A stretch of DNA of 64,000 bases from JAQGMJ01 sp036498945 (GTDB lineage Bacteria > Pseudomonadota > Gammaproteobacteria > Burkholderiales > JAEUOS01): the NCBI GenBank assembly GCA_036498945.1, contig DASYEQ010000107.1:85654-149653 (forward strand), in the 5' to 3' direction. Of this stretch, positions 41,116 through 50,091 are shown in pieces. Positions within the stretch are counted from its first letter, which is position 1. Every line of letters begins with the position of its first letter. The position numbers and the translations under genes are program-made. The notes under the pieces were generated by a model that had not been told where the DNA came from, made no database searches, and saw only the letters and a list, made by a program, of their open reading frames with translations.

Positions 41116-44100
41116 ATGGCTCGCTCCGGCCTTCCCGACCGCCGCATCTCCTACGCCGCCTTGTGCAGCGGCGTCTACGCAGCCTTCGGCCTGGTGTGGG
41201 TCGTCGTCTCCGATTACATCGCCGCGCTGCTGATTCCCGATGGCGCGCAGCTGACGCAATTCCAGACCGCCAAGAGTTGCCTGTTCGTCCTCGCCAGCGC
41301 AGTGGCTGTCCACCAGTTGCTGCGCCGGGCCGAACGGCGCGGCCGCGCGTTTCCGGCGGCCTCGGGCACCGGCCGCGGCCAGGGCATCCCGGTGGTGAGC
41401 CAGCTGGTGTTGCTGGTGCTGGCGGTATCGGTGCCGCTGTGCGGCCTGCTGGGCTGGGCGATCTACCGCGGCGCCGAGGATGAAGTGGCCAATGCCCGCC
41501 GCCTGGTCGCCAACCTCGCTACCATCACCGCGCGCGACGCCAGCCGTTTCATCGGCGACACGCAACGCACCATGCAGACCCTGGCGCAGCGCCGGCGCGT
41601 GCTCGCGCTCGAGGCGAAGGACTGCGACCTGGTGCTCGCCGACGTGCCGGTGATCAACGCCAGCTACGTCAATGCCTTTACCGTCAATGCCGCCGGCCGC
41701 GTCGTATGCAGCGCAGTGCCGGCGCTCTTGACCGGCACGCCGAGCTACATGCAGTCCGCCGAGTACCGCACCGCGCAGCGCGAGGGCCGCTTCATGCTGA
41801 GCCAGCCGCTGGCCGGCCGCCTCACCGGCGCCCCGATCGTCATCGCCACCATGCCGCTGCGCGGCCAATCAGGCGAGGTGATCGGCACGATCAACCTCTC
41901 CGTGCGCCTGGACAGCCTGCGCCCGGTGGTGCGCCCGGCGCTGGAGGAGCAGGGCATCGTCGGTATCGTCAATACCGACGGCGGGGTGATCTACGGCGCC
42001 ACGGCCAAGCGCATCGGCGGCGATGGCCGCGATGTCGAGGCGGTGCGCCTCGCCACCACGCGGCGCCAGGGCGAGGCGATCGCCCACGGCTACGACGGCG
42101 TGCTGCGCAGCTACGCCTTCACGCCCGTGGAGGGCAGCAACTGGATCGCGGTGGCGGGCGTGCCCACCAGCCTGATCTACGGCCAGGCGCGCGCCAACGC
42201 CTGGCGCGGCGGCCTGATCGGCCTGGCGATCATCCTGCTGGCGGCGCTCGCCGGCACCTGGATGAGCCGGCGCATCGCCGGGCCCATCCTCGGCATTGCG
42301 GATGCCGCGCGCCGGATTGCGCGCGGCGACCTTGCCGTGCGCGTGCCCGAAGGCGGCTCGCGCGAAGTGAGCGCGGTGGCGCACCAGTTCAACCACATGC
42401 TTGACCGCCTGCCGCTGATCGAGGGCGAGTTGCGCGAAAGCGAGGAGCGTTACCGCAGCCTGTTCGACGGCTCGCCCGAATGCGTGTTCGTGCACGCCGA
42501 GGGCCGCATCCTGATGATCAACCGCGCCGGCGCGCGCCTGTATGGCGCCGCCTCGCCCGAGCAGATGGTCGGCATGGCGGTGGCCGACCTGGCGCATCCG
42601 GACGATCGCGCCGAGACGCAAAAGCGCATCCATGCCGTCACCGTGGAGCGGCGCGAGCTGGCGCCGCGGGTGTTCCGCCACGTGCGCCTGGACGGCCGCA
42701 CCATCGTCATCGAGGGCATGTCGCTGCCGCTGGAATACGGCGGCCGCCCGGCTGTGCTGACGCAATTGCGCGACATCACCGCGCGCCGCGCCGCCGAAGA
42801 GCGCGTCACCCGGCTGTCCAACCTTTACGCCGCGCTGTCGCGCAGCAACGAAGCGATGGCGCGCGCCACCACCCGCGCCGCGCTGTGCGGCGAGGTCTGC
42901 CGCATCGTCGTCGAACAAGGCGGTTTCGTCACCGCCAGCATCCGCCTGCACGATGCCGCCAGCGACGTTTTTGCCCCGGTGGCGAGCCACGGGCCGGTGT
43001 CGAACTGGGTGGGCCGGCGCGCCGTGGCCCTGAGCGAAACCGGCAGCCGGGCGGTGCGCGCCATACTGGAGCGGCGCAGCCTGGTGCTCAACGACATCTT
43101 CGACAACCCGCAGGGCGAACTGGGGCTGGACGACATGCGGCGCCTGGACATCCGCGCGCTCACCGTGCTGCCGATCCTGGTCGAAGGCGAGGCCGTCGGC
43201 GTGATGAGCGTGTTCGCCGGCACGCCGGGCTATTTCGATCCCGAGCTGATCGCGCTGCTCGAAGAGATGGTGCGCAACCTCGCCTTCGCCTTCGTCAAGC
43301 TGGCCGGCGAAAGGGCGCTGCAGGAAAGCGAATTGCGCTACCGCCTGCTGGTCGAAGCCTCGCCGGACGCCATCGGCGTGATCAAGAACGGCGTCGTCGT
43401 GATGGTCAACGACGCCGCGCTCGCGCTTTATGGCGCCACCGCGCCCGAGCAACTGGTCGGCCGGCGCGGCTTCGATTTCGTCCACCCCGACTACCTGGAG
43501 GAAGCGCGCGACGTGCTCAAGCGCTTCCAGCGCGACCCCCGCCAGGTGCTGCGCGCCGAAGTGCGGCACCTGCGCCTGGACGGCAGCGCCTTCGACGTCG
43601 AGATCGTGCGCCTCACCCTCGAATTCGGCGGCGAGATGGCGCTGCAGGTGATCATCCGCGACATCTCCGCGCGCAAGGAAGCGGAGCGCCGCATCAACCG
43701 CCTGACCCACTTGTTCGCCGCGCTGTCGCAGACCAACGCCGCGGTGGCGCGCGCCGCCAGCCGCGAGGAACTGTTCGCCACGGTGTGCCGGGTGGCGGTG
43801 GAAAACGGCCACTTCGTCAGCGCCGTCATCAGCCTCGTCAACCCGGCGCGCGACGCCGCCATTCCGGCCGGCGCCCATGGCCGGCTGGCGGGCCTGATCG
43901 GCGAGCGGGCGCTGCCGCTGACCCTCGGCGCCCCGGGCGCCGACGGGCCGGCGGCGCTGGCCGCGCGCGAGGGCCGGCCGCAGGTCAGCAACGACCTGCT
44001 GGCAGATCCGCGCGCCCGCGCCGCGCTGGAAGACATGACGCGCACCGGCGTGCGCGCGGTAGCCGCCTGCCCGCTGTTCGCCGGCAGCGAGGTGTGCGGC

Positions 44101-45453
44101 GTCTTCATCGTCTATGCGGATGAGGCCGGCTTTTTCGACGCCGAACTGCTCGACCTGCTGAAGGAGATGGCGCAGAACCTTTCCTTCGGCCTGGCCAAGC
44201 TCGAAAGCGAAGCAGGGCGCCGCGTCAGCGAAGCGGCGCTGCGCGACAGCGAAGGGCGCTACCGCGACCTGTTCGACACTTCGCCCCTGTGCGTCTACGT
44301 GCGCCAGGATGAGCGCGTGGTGATGATCAACCCGGCCGGCCTGGCGCTGTTCGGCGCCACTCGGCCCGAGCAGATACTCAACCGCCCGGCGATCGAACTG
44401 GTGCATCCCGATTACCGCGCCATGGCGAACCAGCGCTATGCCTTCGTGATGGCCACCGGGCAGCCGGTGGGCGCCGCCGAGTCGCGCAACCTCCGCCTGG
44501 ACGGCGGCGTGGTGGAGACCGAAAGCGTGGCCACGCCGTTCGAATTCGAGGGCCGGCCGGCGGTGCAGATCATCAACAGCGACATCAGCGTGCGCAAGGA
44601 AGCCGAGCGCGCCCTGCGGCGCCTGAATACCGAACTCGAGCATCGCGTGCAGCAGCGCACCGCCGAATTGCAGCGCGTCAACCAGGAACTCTCCGAGTTC
44701 TCCTATATCGTCTCGCACGACCTGAAGGCGCCGCTGCGCGGCGTCGCTTCCCTGGTCGACTGGCTCAACCAGGACCACGGCGAGCAGCTCGGCCCCGAAG
44801 GCCGCGAACTGCTGCGCCTGCTGTCCGCGCGCAGCCGGCGCATGCACCGCCTGATCGAGGACATCCTGCATTTCTCGCGCCTCGGGCGCACGCGCGAATC
44901 CAGCGGCCCGGTCGATCTCGACCACCTGGTGCACGACATCGTCGAATCGCTCGCCATCGCGCCGCACATCCGCGTGCGCGTCGCCAGGCTGCCGGTGATC
45001 GTCGGCGACGAGACCCGCCTGCGCCAGGTGTTCCAGAACCTGATCTCCAACGCCGTCAAGTTCATGGACAAGGAAGAAGGCGAGATCGATGTCGGCGTCG
45101 CCCCGGACACGCTGATGCCGCGCTCGGAAGCCGGCGCCCCGGCCGCCCCGGTGCCGGCCTGGCGCTTTCACGTCGCCGACAACGGCCCCGGCATCGAGTC
45201 GCGCCATCACCAGCGCATTTTCGACATCTTCCAGACCCTGCACCCGCGCGAAGACCCCGACAGCACCGGCATCGGGTTAACCGTTGTTAAAAAAATAATC
45301 GAGCTACTGGGCGGCGGAATCTGGGTAGAATCAGAGATGGGTAAAGGGGCCCGTTTTGTATTCACGCTGCCGCGCCGGGATGCCGATGGCATCACGGCCC
45401 AGGAAGGGGCGCATGAAAGACCAGATTCCGATTCTTCTGGTGGAGGACGATGA
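41116..45453 (+). CDS. Multi-sensor membrane histidine kinase (Cache-HAMP-PAS-GAF-PAS-GAF-PAS-HisKA-HATPase)
   Basis: The product has 1445 residues. Membrane segments lie at ~14-34, 52-68 and 95-115. A periplasmic double-Cache-like sensor spans ~120-360, with a further membrane helix at ~365-385 and HAMP to ~440. PAS repeats begin at RYRSLFDGSPECVF (~443), RYRLLVEASPDAIG (~741) and RYRDLFDTSPLCVY (~1049); two GAF domains lie between them. HisKA has His1201 in SYIVSHDLKAPLRG; the ATPase N-box is NLISNAVKF (~1308) with G boxes DNGPGIE and GTGIGLTV-type STGIGLTVVKK. The start is uncertain: ATG 41116 is used, a GTG 27 bases upstream is possible. The adjacent single-domain regulator is the likely partner. 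Confidence 0.85.
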   Translation: MARSGLPDRRISYAALCSGVYAAFGLVWVVVSDYIAALLIPDGAQLTQFQTAKSCLFVLASAVAVHQLLRRAERRGRAFPAASGTGRGQGIPVVSQLVLLVLAVSVPLCGLLGWAIYRGAEDEVANARRLVANLATITARDASRFIGDTQRTMQTLAQRRRVLALEAKDCDLVLADVPVINASYVNAFTVNAAGRVVCSAVPALLTGTPSYMQSAEYRTAQREGRFMLSQPLAGRLTGAPIVIATMPLRGQSGEVIGTINLSVRLDSLRPVVRPALEEQGIVGIVNTDGGVIYGATAKRIGGDGRDVEAVRLATTRRQGEAIAHGYDGVLRSYAFTPVEGSNWIAVAGVPTSLIYGQARANAWRGGLIGLAIILLAALAGTWMSRRIAGPILGIADAARRIARGDLAVRVPEGGSREVSAVAHQFNHMLDRLPLIEGELRESEERYRSLFDGSPECVFVHAEGRILMINRAGARLYGAASPEQMVGMAVADLAHPDDRAETQKRIHAVTVERRELAPRVFRHVRLDGRTIVIEGMSLPLEYGGRPAVLTQLRDITARRAAEERVTRLSNLYAALSRSNEAMARATTRAALCGEVCRIVVEQGGFVTASIRLHDAASDVFAPVASHGPVSNWVGRRAVALSETGSRAVRAILERRSLVLNDIFDNPQGELGLDDMRRLDIRALTVLPILVEGEAVGVMSVFAGTPGYFDPELIALLEEMVRNLAFAFVKLAGERALQESELRYRLLVEASPDAIGVIKNGVVVMVNDAALALYGATAPEQLVGRRGFDFVHPDYLEEARDVLKRFQRDPRQVLRAEVRHLRLDGSAFDVEIVRLTLEFGGEMALQVIIRDISARKEAERRINRLTHLFAALSQTNAAVARAASREELFATVCRVAVENGHFVSAVISLVNPARDAAIPAGAHGRLAGLIGERALPLTLGAPGADGPAALAAREGRPQVSNDLLADPRARAALEDMTRTGVRAVAACPLFAGSEVCGVFIVYADEAGFFDAELLDLLKEMAQNLSFGLAKLESEAGRRVSEAALRDSEGRYRDLFDTSPLCVYVRQDERVVMINPAGLALFGATRPEQILNRPAIELVHPDYRAMANQRYAFVMATGQPVGAAESRNLRLDGGVVETESVATPFEFEGRPAVQIINSDISVRKEAERALRRLNTELEHRVQQRTAELQRVNQELSEFSYIVSHDLKAPLRGVASLVDWLNQDHGEQLGPEGRELLRLLSARSRRMHRLIEDILHFSRLGRTRESSGPVDLDHLVHDIVESLAIAPHIRVRVARLPVIVGDETRLRQVFQNLISNAVKFMDKEEGEIDVGVAPDTLMPRSEAGAPAAPVPAWRFHVADNGPGIESRHHQRIFDIFQTLHPREDPDSTGIGLTVVKKIIELLGGGIWVESEMGKGARFVFTLPRRDADGITAQEGAHERPDSDSSGGGR

Positions 45454-45826
45454 AGTCGACGTCATGACCATGCGTCGGGCGTTGAAGGACTTGCGCGTCA
45501 CCAACCCGCTGCACATTGCCGGCGACGGCGAGATCGCCCTGCAAACCCTGCGCGACCCGAAGATCGCCAGGCCCTGCGTCATCCTGCTCGACCTCAACAT
45601 GCCGCGCATGGGCGGCATCGAGTTCCTGCGCATCATCAAGGATGACCCGCAACTCAAAAGCATCCCCGTCATCGTGCTCACGACCTCGCGCGAGGAAAGC
45701 GACCGGGTCGAGACCTTCCAGCTTTCGGTGGCCGGCTACATGATCAAGCCGGCCGATTACCGCCAGTTCGTAGAGGTAGTGCGCGCCATCGACCTCTACT
45801 GGTCCTTGAGCGAACTCCCCGACTGA
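45413..45826 (+). CDS. Single-domain response regulator (Rcp1-like)
   Basis: The product has 137 residues with only a receiver domain. It has the acidic pair Asp12/Asp13 (LVEDDEVD), phosphoacceptor Asp60 (LLDLNMPRMGG), and the Thr and Lys of VLTTSRE and MIKPADY. The EDDEVD and LDLNMPRMGGIEFL sequences are typical of the Rcp1 class that serves phytochrome-like kinases. The ATG at 45413 follows GGAAGGGGCGC. It overlaps the kinase gene by 41 bp, so coupling and pairing are strongly implied. There is no output domain, so the signal passes to another protein, perhaps the next gene product. Confidence 0.9.
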   Translation: MKDQIPILLVEDDEVDVMTMRRALKDLRVTNPLHIAGDGEIALQTLRDPKIARPCVILLDLNMPRMGGIEFLRIIKDDPQLKSIPVIVLTTSREESDRVETFQLSVAGYMIKPADYRQFVEVVRAIDLYWSLSELPD

Positions 45827-45863
45827 CCTTTCGCCCATCCGCGGCACCGGCGCGCACCCCCGC

Positions 45864-47006
45864 ATGGAACCACGCATCCGCCTGCTTCTGGTCGAAGACG
45901 ACCGCGTCGACCAACTGGCGTTCACCCGCGCCGTCCGCGACCAGGGCTGGCCCTATGATTACGCGGTAGCCGCCTCGGTGAAAGAGGCGCGCGCGCTGCT
46001 TCAAGCCGAGCGCTTCGACGTCGTGGTGACCGATTACCTCCTGGGCGACGGCATTGCCTTCGAATTCTTTCCCCTGATCGCGCCCGCCGCGCTGATCGTC
46101 ACCACCGGCAGCGGCGACGAGGCGGTGGCCGTCTCCGCCATGAAGGGCGGCGCCGACGACTACCTGATCAAGGACCCCGAGCGCCATTACCTGATGGTCC
46201 TGCCCTTCACGGTGGAAAGCGCGCTGGAACGCCGCCGCAACCGCGACCGCGTCGCGCGCCTGATGGAAGACCTGGAAAAACGCAGCGCCAAGCTGGCCGC
46301 GGTCAACCGCGACCTTGAATCGTTTTCCTACACCATCGCCCACGACCTGCGCTCGCCCTTGCGCTCGATCAACGGCTTCATCTCCATCCTGCTGGCTGAA
46401 GAGGGTAGCGGCCTGGCGCAGGAAAGCCGCGAACTGCTCAAGCGCGTGGTCGCCAGCTGCGACAGCATGGACCACCTGATCGAAAGCCTGCTGTCGCTCT
46501 ACCAGCTCGACCGCGAAACCCCCGTATACGCCGAGTTCGAGCTCTCTGCGCTCGCCGCGGAAGTGGCCGCTGGGCTGCGCGCCGCCGAGCCGGCACGCGC
46601 GGTGCAGTTCGTCATCGCCCCCGAGGTCAAGGTCAATGCCGACGCCCGCCTGATGCGCGGCGTCATGGCCAACCTGCTGGGCAACGCCTGGAAATTCACC
46701 GCCAGGCACGCGCAGGCGCGCATCGAGTTCGGTACCCAGCCAGGCCCGAAAGGCCCGGTGTATTTCGTGCGCGACGACGGCGCCGGTTTCGATGCCGCCT
46801 ACAAGTCCAAACTGTTCCAGACCTTCCAGCGCCTGCATGCCGCCAGCGAGTTTCCCGGCACCGGCATTGGCTTGGCCTCGGTGGCACGGGTGATCCGCCA
46901 CCACGGCGGCGAACTGTGGGCCGAAGGCGCGGTGGAGCAGGGCGCCACCTTCTATTTCACCTTGCCGCCGCCGCGGGCCGTCGGCGAAGGTGAATCCGCC
47001 GGCTGA
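45864..47006 (+). CDS. Response regulator-histidine kinase fusion
   Basis: The product has 380 residues. The receiver domain (1-120) has Asp57 (VVTDYLLGDG) and TTGSGDE. HisKA follows with His160 in YTIAHDLRSPLRS, and HATPase_c with NLLGNAWKF, DDGAGFD and GTGIGLASV. There is no membrane segment, so it is a cytoplasmic kinase controlled by its own receiver. Position after a single-domain regulator and large sensor kinase suggests a relay: sensor kinase, then regulator or this receiver, then this kinase. The output regulator is not in the window. Confidence 0.88.
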   Translation: MEPRIRLLLVEDDRVDQLAFTRAVRDQGWPYDYAVAASVKEARALLQAERFDVVVTDYLLGDGIAFEFFPLIAPAALIVTTGSGDEAVAVSAMKGGADDYLIKDPERHYLMVLPFTVESALERRRNRDRVARLMEDLEKRSAKLAAVNRDLESFSYTIAHDLRSPLRSINGFISILLAEEGSGLAQESRELLKRVVASCDSMDHLIESLLSLYQLDRETPVYAEFELSALAAEVAAGLRAAEPARAVQFVIAPEVKVNADARLMRGVMANLLGNAWKFTARHAQARIEFGTQPGPKGPVYFVRDDGAGFDAAYKSKLFQTFQRLHAASEFPGTGIGLASVARVIRHHGGELWAEGAVEQGATFYFTLPPPRAVGEGESAG

Positions 47007-47048
47007 CAGAGCACCGGCCCCTCAGCCCGACTCAGGAGAACAACAACA

Positions 47049-47975
47049 ATGGCAATCACCCGGCAAGTCATTACCTCCCTTAAACGCGACGGCACCGACC
47101 TCCTCGGCACCAAGACCCTGGCGGTGAAGGTGATCGACGAAAGCATCGTCTCGGGGTCGCTCCTCACCGTCGAGAGCAACCACTTCTGCGTCCTGAAGGC
47201 GCGCGGCGCCGTGCTCAACGTCTACGACACCGGCCAGTACGCCCTGGTAACCCCGGACAAGCCGATTCTCGGCTCGGTCGTCCAGGGCTTTTTCGGCGGC
47301 AATTCGCCCTGGGTCTACGAGGTGCTCTACGTCAACCGCGCCAAGCTGCTGGTGCGCAACATGGGCATCGCCACCAGCTCGGAAATGGCCGAGATGGCCT
47401 ACCAGGTCGACTACTACATCCACGTCGACACCAAGCAGGCCGCGCTCGATCTCATCACCCACCTGCCGTTCAACGGCCACTTCATCGACACCCAGGAAGT
47501 CGCCGCCTACGCGGGCCCGGCGATCGAGCAATCGATCAACCAGATCGTGCAGGTGACCAAGATGGAGCAGATCAACGAGCGCATCAGCGAGATCCGCGAC
47601 CTGGTCAAGGGCCACTTGAGCGACTTCCTCAAGACCTTCGGCATCATGCTCAACGACCTCAAGGTGCTGATCCTGCCGAAGGACGAGCGCATGCGCGAAC
47701 TGATCTCGCTGCAGGCCCTGGGCCTGACGCCGATCCAGGCGGTGCGCTACTACCTGGCGCTGCGCATGGCCGAGCGCGGGCTGGTGTCGGCGCCGAATGC
47801 CGCCTGCGGCATGCCGTTCTACATCGGCGGGCCCACCACCGGCATGTATCCCGTCAACCCGCAGACCGGCCTGCCGCCCACTGCCACGCCGCCGGGCAAT
47901 CCGCCGCATCCCGGCGGCGCCGCGCCCATGGGCAACGCCCTGCCGGGCGGCACGCCCCTGCCCGGGAGCTCGTGA
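47049..47975 (+). CDS. SPFH-domain protein
   Basis: The product has 308 residues. An SPFH/band-7-type core spans ~20-230: VESNHFCVLKARGAVLNVYDTG, LVTPDKPILGSVVQGFFGG, VDYYIHVDTKQAALDLI, with the helical QINERISEIRDLVKGHLSDFLKTFG part. The C-terminus (~250-308) is a Pro/Gly-rich tail. No N-terminal membrane hairpin is obvious, unlike stomatins or flotillins; it resembles the soluble YdjI-like SPFH group. SPFH proteins oligomerise into membrane-linked scaffolds. ATG 47049 follows CAGGAGAACAACAACA. It is coupled (TGATG) to the unknown gene after it. Confidence 0.75.
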   Translation: MAITRQVITSLKRDGTDLLGTKTLAVKVIDESIVSGSLLTVESNHFCVLKARGAVLNVYDTGQYALVTPDKPILGSVVQGFFGGNSPWVYEVLYVNRAKLLVRNMGIATSSEMAEMAYQVDYYIHVDTKQAALDLITHLPFNGHFIDTQEVAAYAGPAIEQSINQIVQVTKMEQINERISEIRDLVKGHLSDFLKTFGIMLNDLKVLILPKDERMRELISLQALGLTPIQAVRYYLALRMAERGLVSAPNAACGMPFYIGGPTTGMYPVNPQTGLPPTATPPGNPPHPGGAAPMGNALPGGTPLPGSS

Positions 47976-48514
47976 TGGCCGGCTTCTACGACGAGGGCGC
48001 GCTGCGGCATATCGCCCTCAACCTGTTCAACGGCTGGGGCTACAACTTCTATCGCGCCGAAAACCAGCTGCGCGCCGACGACCAACTGGTGCGTAGCAAG
48101 GCCGACTGGCTGCTTGGCCAGGCACGTGCCGCCGTCGGCGCCGCCGACAGCACCTATCGGCGCGAAGCCTTCGGCACGCCCACGCGCGACAAGCCGCTGC
48201 CCGATCCCGCGGTGGTGGAAAACGCGCGCCGCATCGAGCGCCTGGGCGCCGCCATCGGCGGCATCGCGGGCCGGCTGCAAGCGCAACCCGCGCCGGAGGC
48301 GGACCGCATGAGCCAGCGCTATCGCCGCGAGGCCGCCACCCTGAAGGCGCTGATCGTCAGCGACGAGCAGCTCGTCGGCCAGTGCGCCCTGCTGCAACAA
48401 CTCGCCGATGCGCCTAGCCCCGTGGCGCTGCTCGAACGCCTGGGCGAATTGCAGGAGGGCGTGAAGGCGATCGAGGCAACCTTGCGCGGGCGCGAGACCA
48501 TCCTCTTGAGCTGA
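47975..48514 (+). CDS. Hypothetical helical protein coupled to the SPFH gene
   Basis: The product has 179 residues of an unrecognised family. It begins FYDEGALRHIALNLFNGWGYNFYRAENQLRADD, an amphipathic segment rich in aromatics, followed by long helices with coiled-coil-like heptads (RIERLGAAIGGIAGRL, ALLERLGELQEGVKAIEATL). There is no signal peptide, Cys cluster or membrane segment. The start ATG shares its A with the SPFH stop (TGATG), so it is cotranslated and probably binds the SPFH protein. An adaptor role is inference from coupling only. Confidence 0.7.
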   Translation: MAGFYDEGALRHIALNLFNGWGYNFYRAENQLRADDQLVRSKADWLLGQARAAVGAADSTYRREAFGTPTRDKPLPDPAVVENARRIERLGAAIGGIAGRLQAQPAPEADRMSQRYRREAATLKALIVSDEQLVGQCALLQQLADAPSPVALLERLGELQEGVKAIEATLRGRETILLS

Positions 48515-48549
48515 CCATATCCGGCACGCGGGCCGGGCTGTGACGCACC

Positions 48550-48603
48550 TTGACGTTCGCGGCGACGCAGGGTATAAATGCGTAACTAAAAGGTTACGCA
48601 TTT
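48550..48603 (+). promoter_or_regulatory. Sigma-70 promoter with overlapping ArsR-type palindrome
   Basis: The -35 TTGACG (48550-48555) and -10 TATAAA (48573-48578) are 17 bp apart. AAATGCGTAAC, a 6-base spacer and GTTACGCATTT (48576-48603) form a perfect inverted repeat that begins inside the -10 and covers the expected start site. It lies 16 bp before the ArsR-family gene, so self-repression by blocking polymerase is the obvious reading. Confidence 0.85.
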
Positions 48604-48619
48604 ACTTGCCGCACTCCGC

Positions 48620-48940
48620 ATGCACCGCGCCGCCGCCGACGAAGACATCTTTCGCGCCATCGCCGATCCCACGCGCCGCGCGATCCTCGATCGCCTGCGC
48701 GCCGGCCCTCTGCCGGTGAACGCGCTGGCCGCCGAGTTCGACACCAGCCGGCCGGCGATTTCCAGGCACCTGCGCGTGTTGCGCGAAGCGCAGGTGGTCA
48801 CCGAAGAGCGCGCCGGGCGCGAGCGCCTGTACCAGTTGCAGCCGGCGGCGCTATCGGAAGTGGCAGGCTGGATCGATGGCTACCGCGCCTTCTGGCAAAC
48901 CAATCTCAACAGCCTGAAACGTTTCCTGGAGAAATCATGA
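48620..48940 (+). CDS. ArsR-family repressor
   Basis: The product has 106 residues. The winged helix covers IFRAIADPTRRAILDRLRAGPL, then NALAAEFDTSRPAISRHLRVL and the VTEERAGRERLYQL wing. The metal-binding Cys motifs of ArsR and SmtB are absent, so it is a non-metal member of the kind usually coupled to SRPBCC proteins. The gene overlaps the SRPBCC gene by four bases (ATGA) and follows a promoter with a perfect palindrome, presumably its operator. The ligand is unknown. Confidence 0.88.
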   Translation: MHRAAADEDIFRAIADPTRRAILDRLRAGPLPVNALAAEFDTSRPAISRHLRVLREAQVVTEERAGRERLYQLQPAALSEVAGWIDGYRAFWQTNLNSLKRFLEKS

Positions 48941-49716
48941 ACGCAGACAGGAGCGCCTCGCGCTCGGTGGCCGACGTCGACGCCGGCGTCATTCTGGCGA
49001 GCGTGGAAATCGAAGCCGCGCCCGAGCGCGTGTTCGCCGCGCTCACCACGCCCGCGCAATTGCTGCAATGGTGGGGCGACGGCACCCAGTACCACTCCAC
49101 CCATTGGGAGATGGACCTGCGCCCCGGCGGCGCCTGGCGCGCCGAAGGCAAGTCGGTCAAGCGCGACAGCTACCAGGTGGGCGGGCGCGTGCTCGAAGTC
49201 GAGGCGCCGCGCAAGCTGGTGCTGACCTGGAAGCCGGACTGGTTCGAAGGCGAAGAGACGCGCGTCACCTATCGCCTGGAGGCGATCGAAGGCGGCACCC
49301 GCGTGACGGTGCGCCACGAAGGCTTCGCCGGTTTCGCCGCCGCCTGCCGCGACCACACTGCCGGCTGGGAACGCGTGCTCGGCTGGGTTGCGCGCCATGT
49401 CGAGGCGCCGGTTGAGCCGCGCTACTTCGTCGCCCGCCTGCTGCCGCCGCGCCCAAGCTTCGCGCTGGACATGAACGAGGAGGAGCGGGCGATGATGGGC
49501 CGCCATGCCGCCTACCTGCGCGAGCGCATGGACGCCGGCGAGGTGCTGCTGTTCGGCCCGGTGGCCGACCCGCAGGGGCCCTGGGGCCTGGGCATCCTGC
49601 GCGCGCGCGATGAAAACGAGGCGCGCGCCCTCACCGAGCAGGACCCGGCCATCCTTGCCGGGCGCGGCCTGCGCTATGAATTGCTGCCGATGCTGCGCGC
49701 GGTATTGCCGCAATAG
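48937..49716 (+). CDS. SRPBCC (AHSA1-like) and YCII-related domain fusion
   Basis: The product has 259 residues in two domains. Residues ~20-155 form an SRPBCC/AHSA1 START-like hydrophobic-pocket fold (VEIEAAPERVFAALTTPAQLLQWWG, LRPGGAWRAEG, RVTVRHEGF, GWERVLGWVARHVE). Residues ~165-259 form a YCII-related domain (EEERAMMGRHAAYLRERMDAGEVLLFGPVADPQGPWGLGIL, with a His-Asp pair typical of the family). These domains usually exist as separate neighbouring genes in ArsR operons; here they are joined. The substrate is unknown; binding or modification of a small hydrophobic compound is plausible. Confidence 0.82.
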   Translation: MNADRSASRSVADVDAGVILASVEIEAAPERVFAALTTPAQLLQWWGDGTQYHSTHWEMDLRPGGAWRAEGKSVKRDSYQVGGRVLEVEAPRKLVLTWKPDWFEGEETRVTYRLEAIEGGTRVTVRHEGFAGFAAACRDHTAGWERVLGWVARHVEAPVEPRYFVARLLPPRPSFALDMNEEERAMMGRHAAYLRERMDAGEVLLFGPVADPQGPWGLGILRARDENEARALTEQDPAILAGRGLRYELLPMLRAVLPQ

Positions 49717-49790
49717 CGCGAGCCGATAGGCAAAGCATGCAGCCTCGGCGATAATCCGCGCACCTTCAACCCGAACCGATATACCTCCGC

Positions 49791-50063
49791 ATGGGCTTTC
49801 GTTTTCGCAAAACCATTTCCCTCATTCCCGGCGTGCGCCTGAACATCAGCAAGTCCGGCGTTTCGGCCAGCGTCGGCGGCAAGGGCGAGACCGTCAACAT
49901 CGGCCAGGACGGCCACGTGCGCGGCACCGTGGGTGCGCCCGGCACCGGCATCTCCTATAGCGATTCGATCTCCGGCGGCAAACGCGGCGGTGGCGGCGTG
50001 CGCCGCATCGCCGGCATCGTTGCCGCCGCGGCGGCCTACGCGCTGTATCGCTGGCTGCACTGA
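49791..50063 (+). CDS. DUF4236 domain protein
   Basis: The product has 90 residues. The N-terminal DUF4236 domain is unmistakable: MGFRFRKTISLIPGVRLNIS, SKSGVSASVGGKG, and GTVGAPGTGISYSDS. A Gly-rich linker and a C-terminal hydrophobic helix (IAGIVAAAAAYALYRWL) suggest a membrane anchor. The function of the domain is not known. It stands alone 74 bp after the SRPBCC gene, with a GC-only hairpin (50065-50084) between it and the convergent gene. Confidence 0.8.
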   Translation: MGFRFRKTISLIPGVRLNISKSGVSASVGGKGETVNIGQDGHVRGTVGAPGTGISYSDSISGGKRGGGGVRRIAGIVAAAAAYALYRWLH

Positions 50064-50091
50064 AGGCGGCGCCGGCGCGCCGCCTGCCGCA

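Noticed and set aside
41869..45243. A 1124-codon open frame antisense to the large histidine kinase gene
   Set aside because: It is the mirror of a high-GC third-position coding strand, has no recognisable motif, and the plus strand encodes clear Cache, PAS, GAF and kinase domains. The same applies to long antisense frames at 6882-9203, 10150-12342, 12438-14093 and 56550-58754.
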